Assembly: GCF_018760735.1 (NCBI RefSeq)
Contig: NZ_JAHHZN010000003.1
Span: 1-64,000 of the forward strand
Length of the DNA stretch: 64,000 nt
Direction: 5' to 3'
Source of the DNA: Hymenobacter piscis
Lineage (GTDB): Bacteria; Bacteroidota; Bacteroidia; Cytophagales; Hymenobacteraceae
Translations under genes and position numbers: made by a program
Notes under the pieces: generated by a model
Seen by the model: only the letters and a program-made list of their open reading frames with translations
Told to the model about the DNA's origin: nothing
The model's database searches: none
Shown here: positions 16,921-27,968 of the stretch, in pieces
Layout: each line of letters opens with the position of its first letter
Numbering within the stretch: the stretch's first letter is position 1

Positions 16921-16932
16921 CGTCATTTGACG
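16921..16932. promoter_or_regulatory. candidate operator palindrome of the RES/Xre pair
   Basis: CGTCA-TT-TGACG, a perfect 5+2+5 palindrome 17 bases before the antitoxin start, where an autoregulating Xre protein would bind. The assignment is by position only. Confidence 0.4.
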
Positions 16933-17007
16933 ACAATATACGAGTAAACTTCCAAACCGGCCGCTTGGTTCCGCCGCCGTGCCCGGATGACGTGGCCCGT
17001 TTTGCTG

Positions 17008-17015
17008 TACTTTTG
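17008..17015 (+). promoter_or_regulatory. Bacteroidota -7 box (TACTTTTG) for the HD hydrolase
   Basis: A TAnnTTTG match 27 bases before the start codon of the HD-domain gene, in the divergent gap with the antitoxin. Confidence 0.5.
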
Positions 17016-17041
17016 CCCGACACCCTTTTCCCTTGCTCCTG

Positions 17042-17737
17042 ATGGCTCTTTCCGCCGCCGATGCTGACCTGATTGCCCGCACCGCCGAGTTTATCCGCGC
17101 TAAATTCCTCCACGAAGGCTCCGGCCACGACTGGGAGCACATCCGCCGGGTGTGGGAGGTGGCCCGCCGCCTGGCCGCCCAGACGCCCGGGGCCGACCCG
17201 CTGGTAACCGAACTGGGCGCCCTGCTCCACGACGTGGCCGACTGGAAATTCCACGACGGCGACGAGGAGGCCGGCCCCCGCGCTGCCCGGGCCTGGCTGA
17301 CCAGCCAGCAGGCCAGTCCCGCCGTTATAAACCAGGTGGAGGCCATCATCCGTGAAATCAGCTTCAAGGGGTTGGGCGTGGCCACGCCCATGAGCACGGT
17401 GGAAGGGGAACTGGTCCAGGACGCCGACCGGCTCGATGCCATCGGGGCCATCGGAGTGGCCCGGGCCTTCGCCTACGGGGGGCACAAAAACCGCCCCCTC
17501 CATGACCCGGCCGTTCCCCCCGTCACCCACGACTCGTTCGAGAGCTACAAGCAGAACACGGCGCCCACTATCAACCACTTCTACGAAAAGCTGCTTCACC
17601 TGCGGGAACGGATGAACACGCCCGCCGCGCGCCGGGTGGCCGAGCAGCGCCACGCCTACCTGGAGCAATTTCTGGCCCAGTTCCTGCGCGAGTGGGAAGG
17701 GGAGGACGTGGGCGAACAAAAAGGCCAAAAACTGTAG
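17042..17737 (+). CDS. HD-domain phosphohydrolase
   Basis: 231 residues. Metal-binding HD motifs are in order: His in GHDWEHIRRVWEVA (about residue 31), His-Asp in LGALLHDVADWK (about residue 65), and the distal Asp in VQDADRLDAIGAIGVARAF (about residue 130). The last block is typical of the YedJ/YpgQ group of cytosolic HD hydrolases, which cleave nucleotides or pyrophosphate-type substrates. An upstream TTG three codons earlier is possible but ATG 17042 fits better. It is monocistronic with its own promoter box and terminator. Confidence 0.92.
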   Translation: MALSAADADLIARTAEFIRAKFLHEGSGHDWEHIRRVWEVARRLAAQTPGADPLVTELGALLHDVADWKFHDGDEEAGPRAARAWLTSQQASPAVINQVEAIIREISFKGLGVATPMSTVEGELVQDADRLDAIGAIGVARAFAYGGHKNRPLHDPAVPPVTHDSFESYKQNTAPTINHFYEKLLHLRERMNTPAARRVAEQRHAYLEQFLAQFLREWEGEDVGEQKGQKL

Positions 17738-17738
17738 T

Positions 17739-17756
17739 GCGAAGCGTTTGCTTCGC
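17739..17756 (+). terminator. short hairpin terminator of the HD gene
   Basis: Stem GCGAAGC/GCTTCGC with a GTTT loop directly after the TAG stop and followed by GTTTTG. Confidence 0.65.
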
Positions 17757-17821
17757 GTTTTGCCGAGCCGTATCCAGCCTGTCCTGTTGCCAAGCTTCAG
17801 CCTTTCCTGTCCTCTGCCACC

Positions 17822-18043
17822 GTGTCTATACTCAATTGCCTGATCGGGTGTTTAGACCCGGTTACGGGCACGAAGAAATACCTCAAGATTATCTGGCCAA
17901 TCAAGGAGGCGGTCACAGTGAACGAACGGCGTCGGCAGGCCGGTTTTGAGCAAACGGTGGAGGACAATGCCCGGCGGCTGGGTATTGTGTACCATGTGTA
18001 CACGCTGGCGCAGGTACACCAACTGAAACAGGCCGGGCACTAA
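17822..18043 (+). CDS. possible small protein, unknown
   Basis: A 73-codon frame with a GTG start in an otherwise empty 397-bp gap. The second half (IWPIKEAVTVNERRRQAGFE and onward) looks protein-like, amphipathic and charged. GC content is lower than in neighbouring genes, and no family is recognised. A leading Cys/Leu-rich stretch may not be translated, in which case an internal start would be needed. Weakly supported. Confidence 0.3.
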   Translation: MSILNCLIGCLDPVTGTKKYLKIIWPIKEAVTVNERRRQAGFEQTVEDNARRLGIVYHVYTLAQVHQLKQAGH

Positions 18044-18121
18044 AGGAATTTTGAGTTCGGGGGGCGGGTCTGGGGCACGCCGGTGGCGGCTGGTACTGCA
18101 ATGGGCCTGCACCTAATTTGA

Positions 18122-18129
18122 TATCTTTA
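18122..18129 (+). promoter_or_regulatory. -7-like box (TATCTTTA) at the small lipoprotein gene
   Basis: Seven of eight match to TAnnTTTG, ending five bases before the ATG. If used, the mRNA would start almost at the start codon (leaderless or nearly so). Confidence 0.35.
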
Positions 18130-18134
18130 CTCGA

Positions 18135-18377
18135 ATGAATACACGTCTGTTGCTCTCCCGCCTTTCTGTACTGGTGCTGACGGCCCTGCTGGCCGTTTCC
18201 TGCCGTACCTGTCCCATCGAGTCCTGCCATACCCGTAAGGTGCACTTCCACAACGGCAGCAAGTTCCGTGGTCAGCCCTGGTTCAAGAAGCAGAACCCGG
18301 CCATCGGGGAGAAAATCAAGACCCACAACCCCAAGTCGGGCCAGCATAAAAACGACCGGAGCAAAACGCTCAAATAG
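18135..18377 (+). CDS. small basic lipoprotein
   Basis: 80 residues. The N-terminus is a lipoprotein signal (LSVLVLTALLAVSC, lipobox with Cys23). The mature part is short and strongly basic (VHFHNGSKFRGQPWFKKQ, then many Lys/His to the end), with two further Cys close to the lipidated one (RTCPIESC). It lies between a gap and gyrA on the same strand, but a separate promoter-like box precedes gyrA. Function unknown; an envelope protein. Confidence 0.72.
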   Translation: MNTRLLLSRLSVLVLTALLAVSCRTCPIESCHTRKVHFHNGSKFRGQPWFKKQNPAIGEKIKTHNPKSGQHKNDRSKTLK

Positions 18378-18508
18378 GCGCCCGGTGGAGCCCGTAAATC
18401 GGGTTTTAACGGCGGCAGAACGCGTTTTTTTGTGTATCTTGCAGGCTTAACGAAGTTCACTCTCACGGGCTGTCCAACCCCCTTAGCCGGGGCTGGCCGG
18501 CCGACTAC

Positions 18509-21103
<2,595 letters not shown>

Positions 21104-21109
21104 CTTGCG

Positions 21110-21139
21110 ACGGCAGAACTCCCCCGGGAGTTCTGCCGT
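21110..21139 (+). terminator. intrinsic terminator of gyrA
   Basis: A perfect 14-bp stem (ACGGCAGAACTCCC with complement, 2-nt centre) six bases after the stop codon, followed by TTTGCG. Confidence 0.85.
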
Positions 21140-21189
21140 TTGCGTTACAATTCCTTTCCACCAAACCGCACATTCTTCAGCAAACTCCC

Positions 21190-22329
21190 ATGAAGAAGAC
21201 TATTTTGACACTCGTGGCCGCTGCGGCCCTGCACACCGCTTCGGCCCAGAACTCGGCCGTTACCAATGCCATCCTGTACCAGCGCCAGGGTACGCTCGAT
21301 AAAGCCCGCGTCGAAATCGACAAGGCAGCCATGAACGAGAAAACCCAGGGCAAAGCCAAAACTTGGTATACCCGGGGCGAAATCTACGAAGGCATCGTAG
21401 CCAGTCCGATTTATGGCAAATCACTGCCCGTGATGGAAGGCACCAAAACGGCCTTCGAATCGTATTCCAAAGCCCTGAGCCTCGACGGCAAAGACGGCGA
21501 GTTCGGAAAGCAGGCCGCAGCTAAGCTCGACGGCTTATACGGACTGGCGCTGAATGCCGGTGTGGAGAGCTACAACAGCAAGGACTTCGCCAAGGCCATT
21601 GACTCGTACCGGATGGCCCAGGAAATCCGTCCGCAGGACACGACGGCGTATCTGTACGCTGCCTATGCTGCGGAAGCCAACCAGGATTTTGGCGGGGCCA
21701 AGGAAATGTATGGCAAGCTCCAGGGTATCGGCTACAAAACGCCCCAGATGTACGGCCGCCTCTTGCAGATTGCCCGCCAGGAAAAAGATGATGCCGCCGC
21801 TATGAAAGTCGTGCAGGATGCACTGGTGGCATACCCGACCAATAAAGGGTTCATGCTTGAGGAACTGAACATGTACCTGAGCGCCGGCCGGGGCAAAGAA
21901 GCTCTCGAAAAAATCGACCGCGCCATTGCCGCTGACCCCACCAACGCAAATCTGTATGCCGTAAAAGGCGGCATTCTCGACCAGGATAAGCAACCCGCTT
22001 TGGCTTTAGCTGCCTACAAAAAAGCGGTTGAGGTAGAGCCGGCAAATTTTGAAGCCAACTTCAACCTGGGTATCTATAACTACAACAAAGCGGCTGAGCT
22101 TTATACCAAAGCCAGTAAAATGACTCTGGCGGAATACCAGAAGTCGGGCAAGAAATACGAAGCCGATGGTAAGAAGTACTTTCAGGACTCTTTGCCGTAC
22201 TTTGAGAAAGCGCTAGAAGTGCAGCCGGATGACCGGGCGACCATCAGTGCTTTGCAGAAGGCATATCTGCGAGTAGGTCGTACAGCTGACTCGCAGCGTA
22301 TGTCGGCTAAGCTGGACTCGATGAAGTAG
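21190..22329 (+). CDS. periplasmic TPR-repeat protein
   Basis: 379 residues with a signal peptide (MKKTILTLVAAAALHTASAQ). The mature protein is made of helical pairs of TPR type, clearest at residues ~125-330 (for example ALNAGVESYNSKDFAKAIDS, AKEMYGKLQGIGYKTPQ and ANFEANFNLGIYNYNKAAEL). It is presumably a protein-protein interaction scaffold in the periplasm. It has its own transcript between the gyrA terminator and a second terminator. The partner is unknown. Confidence 0.88.
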   Translation: MKKTILTLVAAAALHTASAQNSAVTNAILYQRQGTLDKARVEIDKAAMNEKTQGKAKTWYTRGEIYEGIVASPIYGKSLPVMEGTKTAFESYSKALSLDGKDGEFGKQAAAKLDGLYGLALNAGVESYNSKDFAKAIDSYRMAQEIRPQDTTAYLYAAYAAEANQDFGGAKEMYGKLQGIGYKTPQMYGRLLQIARQEKDDAAAMKVVQDALVAYPTNKGFMLEELNMYLSAGRGKEALEKIDRAIAADPTNANLYAVKGGILDQDKQPALALAAYKKAVEVEPANFEANFNLGIYNYNKAAELYTKASKMTLAEYQKSGKKYEADGKKYFQDSLPYFEKALEVQPDDRATISALQKAYLRVGRTADSQRMSAKLDSMK

Positions 22330-22365
22330 CATGTGAAGTGCCCCTGAGTGAGATAGGGGATGATG

Positions 22366-22397
22366 ATTTAAGGCCCACTGCCTTGTGGGCCTTAAAT
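22366..22397 (+). terminator. intrinsic terminator of the TPR gene
   Basis: A 13-bp perfect stem (ATTTAAGGCCCAC with complement) with a 6-nt loop, 37 bases past the stop; A/T-rich on both sides. Confidence 0.8.
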
Positions 22398-23242
22398 TAC
22401 GGAACATTACTTAACATAATATAAATTATAAGACAAAAATACTAGTCGATATTTGGCGCGTTTATGTTGCTCTATTCATCCAAGTACACTGCGCCTGCGC
22501 GGCAAGTGGCGTAGCGACTTGATCTTGTCCTGCACCCTGACCCTACACAACCTATGTGCGCGCAGCCCCCAGCGAGCCGCGCGCCCGATAAACTCAACAC
22601 ATTAGGAGCCGACCTACAGTTGCCTTATCTGATCAGCGGGGCCAATAATAGCTAAATGCTAGAGATTCTGAAGCGGCTTCAGAAGCGGCTTCAGATTTCA
22701 CCATCCTGTGTAATACCTGTGTAATAAGCGCCACCCATCATACACAGCTGGTCAATAACGAGTGTTCTCTTGCAGAACCTTAGCCAGCCAATTACTTCGG
22801 CCTCACTCTGAGGGATTAAACTGCTTATGGGTGCGTGTAGCTCAGAAAGCATTTCCCTGCAAGCGTCTCCACTCCTACTTCTTGTGACCAGATACAAATT
22901 ACAAATTTTAAAGCAGATAGAAAATCTGATTTGCGGTTCATGCCATTGAAGGCCTTTAATCCTATCTGTAGTGAAGCTATTAGATTCGGGGATAAATCAT
23001 GGCATCACTTAGCTGAAAATCAGGCTAAGGCGCATGTAAGGTCTGAATATTAGGAACTATTGGTTGGTTCCGCCCCCCCGGGCCGATTATAAGAAAGGTA
23101 TTTAATTATGTAATGTGATATAAGAGTTGATAGTATCATAAATAAGTAAATAAAAGTACAAAAAGTATAATAAAGTTTAACTTTTATATACTATATACTG
23201 CTTATTATTACTTTATGCTGCTTATTTTATCCTATTATCCTT
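22398..23242. other. low-GC stretch without a convincing gene
   Basis: About 845 bases of much lower GC than the rest. Frames are broken by stops, and the longest (68 codons, minus strand 22691-22897) has no recognisable features. Short local duplications are present: AGAAGCGGCTTC twice in tandem near 22,668-22,692, and CTGTGTAATA twice near 22,707-22,725. The last 150 bases are almost pure A/T. This looks like decayed or foreign DNA leading into the gene at 23,273. Confidence 0.6.
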
Positions 23243-23250
23243 TATTTTTG
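23243..23250 (+). promoter_or_regulatory. Bacteroidota -7 box (TATTTTTG)
   Basis: A TAnnTTTG match 22 bases before the start codon of the winged-helix-like gene, at the end of an A/T-rich stretch. Confidence 0.5.
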
Positions 23251-23272
23251 CCAAACCTAATCCTGTATTCCC

Positions 23273-24250
23273 ATGCCCAAGACTATAGACTACCCACGTA
23301 CTTCCTACCAGAGCGCCTGGGAGGTAGCTGAAGTTGTTGATGATACGGGTGGCAAGTGTGCCATTGAAACTGCCGCCCGCAAGTTGAACCGTAAAGTCAG
23401 TGGATCCTTTAAAGCTATCATTGGCTCCGCGGTTAAGTTTGGCTTACTTACCAGTAAGCGGGAACTCCTGACTACTACCAACCTCTTCCGTCGTATTAAA
23501 AATGCCTACGATAAGCAGGAAGAGAAAATATACCATCGGGAGGCATTCCTGCATCCTCCTCTCTTCACGCAGATCTGCCGTAAGTTTCGTAACCGCGAGT
23601 TACCCGTTCACATGTTTGATGTGATGCTGGTCCGGGAGTTTGGAGTAGAGGAAATCAATACGCAGAACGTTTCCCGAGCTTTCATCGAAGGCGCCCGCAT
23701 GGCTGGTATTCTGAACGAGCAGAACATTATCGTCGATATTGACCAGTTACTAGCCCAACAGGTGCCCCGACGAGAACTAGCCAGCACGGAAATGCCCCTG
23801 AATGTATTCCAGGTACCGACAGTTACTCCGGCTCCTTCAGGCCCTACCGATGTACCAGGACTATCACTTTCCCCCGGTATATTGCCCGCACGCCCGGTTG
23901 TACCCTCCGCCCGGACACTGGATGTAGTATCCAGCCTCTTCGGACTCGACACGGATGACCTGGATGCCGCGGAGCAGGCACCTACTCCTGCATCCGTACC
24001 CGAGCCTGTCTCAGAACCCATAGCTGTCCCAAAGGCCACAGCGCAGCCAGTTATACCAATACCGGAGAGTTTGCCTGTAACCGCCGCACCCGAAGCCGGG
24101 ACTGCACGTACCGGGATGCCTGACGCAACCACCTTTGCCATCCATATTCATGGACCAGGCCTGGATACTCATCTGACTATCTCTGATCAGGAAGACCTGC
24201 TACTCGTGAATGCTTTACTCAATAAAATCCGTCGTCAACTGCCAGAATAG
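23273..24250 (+). CDS. unknown protein with N-terminal DUF5343-like winged-helix region
   Basis: 325 residues. Residues 1-155 resemble, from memory, the DUF5343-type arrangement: a helix start YPRTSYQSAWEVAEVVDDTG, then CAIETAARKLNRKVSGSFKA, an internal LLTTTNLFRRIKNAYD, and VSRAFIEGARMAGILNEQN. That is a helical, probably nucleic-acid-binding region. Residues 160-285 are a Pro/Ala/Val-rich disordered linker. The C-terminus (FAIHIHGPGLDTHLTI, then DLLLVNALLNKIRRQLP) forms a small domain seen in several bacterial proteins of this type. GC content and codon use are clearly below the neighbours, and A/T-rich DNA flanks the gene, so horizontal transfer is likely. No operon partner is present. Related proteins are sometimes found near defence genes, but there is no such context here. 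Confidence 0.75.
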   Translation: MPKTIDYPRTSYQSAWEVAEVVDDTGGKCAIETAARKLNRKVSGSFKAIIGSAVKFGLLTSKRELLTTTNLFRRIKNAYDKQEEKIYHREAFLHPPLFTQICRKFRNRELPVHMFDVMLVREFGVEEINTQNVSRAFIEGARMAGILNEQNIIVDIDQLLAQQVPRRELASTEMPLNVFQVPTVTPAPSGPTDVPGLSLSPGILPARPVVPSARTLDVVSSLFGLDTDDLDAAEQAPTPASVPEPVSEPIAVPKATAQPVIPIPESLPVTAAPEAGTARTGMPDATTFAIHIHGPGLDTHLTISDQEDLLLVNALLNKIRRQLPE

Positions 24251-24290
24251 AGCATTCATCGGGTGGGCTTCTCCCCCTTAGCGTCATCTA

Positions 24291-24333
24291 AAAAGTGTGG
24301 CCCAGCTTGCGGAGAGTTGGGCCACACTTTTTT
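24291..24333 (+). terminator. intrinsic terminator
   Basis: A stem of about 17 bp (AAAAGTGTGGCCCAGCT against AGTTGGGCCACACTTTT) ending in TTTTTT, 40 bases past the stop of the low-GC gene. The 190 bases that follow are A/T-rich and show no gene. Confidence 0.85.
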
Positions 24334-24521
24334 AAGCATGTTCGTCACTTAGTTGCTATATAAATATTATGTTAACATATGATCTAGATCAAATAACTTG
24401 TAATCAGTCAGTAATGAGTCTGAGCTTATTAAACAGAATATAATATGATCCAGTATGTATCATGTAAATCGAAGACAGATCTGCTCCGAGCGAAACTGCC
24501 TGCCGACCGGGTAAATACGAT

Positions 24522-24529
24522 TACATTTG
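24522..24529 (+). promoter_or_regulatory. Bacteroidota -7 box (TACATTTG) for the epimerase
   Basis: A TAnnTTTG match 55 bases before the epimerase start codon, at the border where the sequence returns to high GC. Confidence 0.5.
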
Positions 24530-24584
24530 CGCCAGTGGCTTTTTACTGACTGCTTTCGATTCTCTTCCTCCCTGCATTACACGC

Positions 24585-25598
24585 ATGGCATCCATTCTGG
24601 TAACGGGCTGCGCGGGCTTTATTGGCTCACACCTGACCGAACGCCTGCTCCGCGACGGGCACCGCGTGGTCGGCATAGATAACTTCGCCCCGTTCTACAA
24701 CCCTGATCATAAGCGCCGCAATCTGGCCACCAGCCTGAGTCATCCCCGGTTCAGCCTGCACGAAACCGACCTACGTCACGGCCTTGATGCATTGGTAGAT
24801 GCCCTCCCCGCTGATCCGATTGACGTAGTGGTACACCTGGCGGCCAAAGCCGGCGTGGGCCCCTCGGTAAAGGAGCCGGTGGCCTACCTTGAGAACAACA
24901 TCATCGGCACCACTCACTTGCTGGAGTGGATGCGCCATCGTGGCATTGTCAAGCTGTTCTTTGCCTCTTCCAGCTCCGTGTACGGCAACACCCGCGAACA
25001 GCCCTTCCGGGAAGATATGAACCTGCTGAGCGCCTGCATTTCGCCCTATGCGGCCAGTAAACTCAGCGGCGAGCAGCTTACCGCCACCTACCACCACCTC
25101 TACGGCCTGGACGTGCTCAACGCCCGGTTCTTTACTGTATACGGTCCCCGCCAACGCCCCGACCTGGCCATTCATAAGTTTGTGCGCCTGCTGCGGGCCG
25201 GAAAGCCCATTCCCGTATTCGGCGACGGCAGCACGGCCCGCGACTACACTTTCGTGCTCGATACAGTGGACGGCATCAGTCGGGGCGTGGACTATCTGCT
25301 CAGGCACACGGGATTCTACGAAACCATTAACCTGGGTAACAACCGCCCCATACCCCTGCTGGAGCTCATTGCAGCCGTGGGACAGGCCGTGGGGGTTGAA
25401 CCGCAGCTGGCATTCCAGCCCATGCAGGCCGGCGATGTGGACGTGACCTACGCCGATATCCGCAAGGCCCAGGAGCTACTCGGCTACTCTCCCCAAACCA
25501 GCTTATCCGACGGTTTGCAGGCCTTTGTGGAATGGCTGGCTGAAGTCCCGCAACCAGTTAGCGTGACGCCCTATCCCCCGCACTCTTCGGCCAGGTGA
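24585..25598 (+). CDS. NAD-dependent sugar-nucleotide epimerase (UDP-glucuronate 4-epimerase type)
   Basis: 337 residues of the extended short-chain dehydrogenase class. NAD-binding motif TGCAGFIGSHL at the start, then HLAAKAGVGPSVKEP (typical of UDP-glucuronate 4-epimerases), the catalytic serine in FFASSSSVYG, the Tyr-Lys pair in YAASKLSGE, and ARFFTVYGPRQRPDLAIHKF. It would convert a nucleotide sugar such as UDP-glucuronate to UDP-galacturonate for surface polysaccharide. The exact substrate cannot be fixed. It is followed by a terminator and by convergent genes of glycan or lipid metabolism. Confidence 0.88.
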   Translation: MASILVTGCAGFIGSHLTERLLRDGHRVVGIDNFAPFYNPDHKRRNLATSLSHPRFSLHETDLRHGLDALVDALPADPIDVVVHLAAKAGVGPSVKEPVAYLENNIIGTTHLLEWMRHRGIVKLFFASSSSVYGNTREQPFREDMNLLSACISPYAASKLSGEQLTATYHHLYGLDVLNARFFTVYGPRQRPDLAIHKFVRLLRAGKPIPVFGDGSTARDYTFVLDTVDGISRGVDYLLRHTGFYETINLGNNRPIPLLELIAAVGQAVGVEPQLAFQPMQAGDVDVTYADIRKAQELLGYSPQTSLSDGLQAFVEWLAEVPQPVSVTPYPPHSSAR

Positions 25599-25641
25599 TT
25601 GGAGCGGGGCAAGGACTCACCCCGTCGGCAGGATGAACAGG

Positions 25642-25671
25642 GGTTCCCAACTTCACATCAAGTTGGGAACC
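25642..25671. terminator. bidirectional hairpin terminator
   Basis: A perfect 12-bp stem (GGTTCCCAACTT with complement, 6-nt loop) followed by TCTTTT, between the epimerase and the convergent LAB_N gene. Confidence 0.75.
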
Positions 25672-25695
25672 TCTTTTGCTGAGATGGAGGATGCT

Positions 25696-26388
25696 TCAGG
25701 AAATGGCTTCTGTTTCGCTGGCTGCGTTTTGGACCACCACGGCCGGCATCCCGCGCAGTTCCCGGCGCAGCAGCACCATGTTACGCGCGTACACCACAGT
25801 ACCAAAGACGTTACCAATAACCAGGACCGCATCACGCCGCATAATAGCATACGTCAAAATCAGCACCGAGCCCACCAGACTGATAACCCAAAAGCTGAGC
25901 GGCAGCGTCGACTCGCCCTTGCGCTCGGAGTAAATCCACTGATACACGAAACGGAGCAGAAAAATGACCTGCCCCACGGCCCCGAGCAACAGCAGTCCGC
26001 CCGGAATTTCGGTACCCAGCATGGTCCGCAGGCTGAAGTGCTGGTTGCCGGCCACAAACCAGCCCAGCATGGCCACCGGAAACGCGTAAGCCCCCGCCCG
26101 AAACCACGGACTCAACTTGCCCCACTCCCGCAGCAGCTGCAGGTTACGGATGTAGATGGCGTAGCTGATGAGCTGAGCCCCCAGAATGACCGGATCGTGA
26201 CGCAGGATACCGTACACAATCATCAGAAATGACGACACCAGGCTGATTTGCCAGAACAGCGTGGGTACCAGCACGCGCTTGGCCCGCTCGCTCTGAATCC
26301 ACTGCAACACGATGCGGCTCGAAAACAGCAGTTGCGAGACCAGCCCAATCACCAAAGCCACGTTGGCCGTTGTCAGGAGCGACTTCAT
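25696..26388 (-). CDS. lipid-A-disaccharide-synthase N-terminal-like membrane protein
   Basis: 230 residues, strongly hydrophobic, with two tandem copies of the LAB_N module. Each copy has the pattern of an N-terminal helix with SSRIVLQWIQSER or LLRFVYQWIYSER, then a Pro followed by FWQISLVSSFLMIVYGILR or FWVISLVGSVLILTYAIMR, and an IYIRNLQLL/VYARNMVLL helix. This family is a multi-helix inner-membrane protein found with glycolipid glycosyltransferases; its activity is not established. It lies 10 bases after the GT2 gene on the same strand, so the two act together. Confidence 0.9.
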   Translation of the reverse strand: MKSLLTTANVALVIGLVSQLLFSSRIVLQWIQSERAKRVLVPTLFWQISLVSSFLMIVYGILRHDPVILGAQLISYAIYIRNLQLLREWGKLSPWFRAGAYAFPVAMLGWFVAGNQHFSLRTMLGTEIPGGLLLLGAVGQVIFLLRFVYQWIYSERKGESTLPLSFWVISLVGSVLILTYAIMRRDAVLVIGNVFGTVVYARNMVLLRRELRGMPAVVVQNAASETEAIS

Positions 26389-26398
26389 AACGGCCGGC

Positions 26399-27178
26399 TT
26401 ACTGCTCGGTTACGGGCTCAAGGGATTCGGGCTGGCGCTGCTGCTCCCCGATTTCGTAATTCTTCCAGCGGCTGCGGATCCAGCGGAAGCCGAACGTATC
26501 CACCAGCGGCTTCCAGGCCCGGTTCCAGAGGTTGTACTTGGCCGTACCCGCAAAGCGCGGAAAGTGGCGCACCGGCAACTGCTTGACCCGGCCGCCCTGC
26601 AACTGCACCAGCGCCCCCAGGAAGCGGTGCATGCCGTGAAACAACGGAATCCGGCGGGCATGCTCGGTTTTGATGATTTTCAGCGGGCAGCCCGTATCCT
26701 GAATGCCGTCGTTGATGAGCGTGCGGCGCACGGTATTGGCCACCAGCGACGACATCTTCTTCACGAACGTATCCTGGCGCTTGGCCCGGATGCCGTTCAC
26801 CATGTCAAACTCGGGCAGGAACTCGAAAAAGGTCAGGAAATCGAGCGGGGTAGTCTGAATATCGGAGTCGATGTAGCCGATGAGCGTGGTGCGGGCGTGG
26901 TCGATGCCGGCTTTCACGGCCGTGCTCAGCCCCCGGTTCTGACTCAGGCTGATGAACTCATACTGGGGCTTCTGCCGGCACACGTCGCGCAAAATGGCGA
27001 CGGAGCCGTCGGTAGAGCCGTCGTTCACGAACAGCACGGTAGTGGGCACCGGCGTTTCGGCCAGAAACTTGTCCATCTCCACCACGAACTGCCCCAGGCT
27101 TTCTTCTTCGTTATACACGGGTACCAGTACCGTCAGACTTTGGGAGGCAAGGTAAGCGGCGTGTTCGGGAGCAGACAT
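26399..27178 (-). CDS. glycosyltransferase family 2 (dolichol-phosphate-mannose-synthase-like)
   Basis: 259 residues. GT-A fold signature: LTVLVPVYNEEESLGQFV, FVNDGSTDGSVAIL, SLSQNRGLSTAVKAGIDHA, and the metal-binding IGYIDSDIQTTP. The end has a basic segment but no clear membrane helix, so the enzyme is probably peripheral. It transfers sugars from nucleotide or lipid-linked donors to a lipid carrier. Paired with the LAB_N protein downstream, it most likely modifies a membrane glycolipid. Confidence 0.92.
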   Translation of the reverse strand: MSAPEHAAYLASQSLTVLVPVYNEEESLGQFVVEMDKFLAETPVPTTVLFVNDGSTDGSVAILRDVCRQKPQYEFISLSQNRGLSTAVKAGIDHARTTLIGYIDSDIQTTPLDFLTFFEFLPEFDMVNGIRAKRQDTFVKKMSSLVANTVRRTLINDGIQDTGCPLKIIKTEHARRIPLFHGMHRFLGALVQLQGGRVKQLPVRHFPRFAGTAKYNLWNRAWKPLVDTFGFRWIRSRWKNYEIGEQQRQPESLEPVTEQ

Positions 27179-27297
27179 AGAAACAGAGGGGTAAAACGGG
27201 CTGCAAGGTACGGAAGGTTTAGCAGCGAATAGTTGTACCGGACTGCAACCATCGGCCCATCGGCAGTATCTTACTGCCAGCTATCCGAATAGGTTCT

Positions 27298-27933
27298 ATG
27301 CACTACCGAATGAGCGGCCTACTGGCCTTGGTTTCTCTACCCACGTTCATTGCTTCAGCTCAGACGATTGAGCCCATCAGTATTCCGCGCCCGGTCAAGC
27401 AGGTTCTTAAAATCGGGCTGCGCGCATTTGACCAGCCCGATATAGCCCTTAGTTACGAAAGGCGGCTATCTGCCCGCTGGAGCCTGAGCAGCACGTTGGG
27501 CTATTTTCCCCAGCATTATTCTTCCTATGGGTTGTGGTACACAACCGCGGCCGGGCAGCAGCAGCCAACCGTTGTACGGGGGGTAAACAGGTACTATAAC
27601 GTTGATGTGCAGGTCCGGCACTATTTTCGGCGGCGTACAGTTGGCCAGCCCCTGACGGGTTGGTATGCTGCCCTGGTGGCACATGGTTCCCACATCCGTA
27701 CCCGGCAGGAGCATGAGTCCACGCCCACCACGGCGGCCTACGTCACACATGCTGCCAGTACCCGCACACAGCCCCAGCTTCAACTGGGCCGCCAATGGGC
27801 CCTGGGCTCACGACTCGTACTAGACACGTTTGTAGGAACGGAAATTTTGCGGCGGGCCACTTCTCGCAACACCCGCAACCGGTATCAGCCCCTCAACCGA
27901 GGAGCAGGCCTGCAACTGGGTATACGGTTGTGA
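27298..27933 (+). CDS. small outer-membrane beta-barrel-like protein
   Basis: 211 residues with a signal peptide (GLLALVSLPTFIASAQ). The mature part alternates hydrophobic and polar residues with aromatic girdle patterns (ALSYERRLSARWSLSSTLGY, YYNVDVQVRHYFRRR, LVLDTFVGTEILRRA) and ends in IRL with strand-like alternation, as in an 8-stranded barrel. No named family is recognised. It stands alone between opposite-strand genes. Confidence 0.65.
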   Translation: MHYRMSGLLALVSLPTFIASAQTIEPISIPRPVKQVLKIGLRAFDQPDIALSYERRLSARWSLSSTLGYFPQHYSSYGLWYTTAAGQQQPTVVRGVNRYYNVDVQVRHYFRRRTVGQPLTGWYAALVAHGSHIRTRQEHESTPTTAAYVTHAASTRTQPQLQLGRQWALGSRLVLDTFVGTEILRRATSRNTRNRYQPLNRGAGLQLGIRL

Positions 27934-27968
27934 GCCGCAGAGTAGCCACGTACTTCCCTTTCATTTCT

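Noticed and set aside
22691..22897. 68-codon minus frame in the low-GC patch
   Set aside because: No family, no promoter, and duplicated junk-like sequence around it; could be chance.
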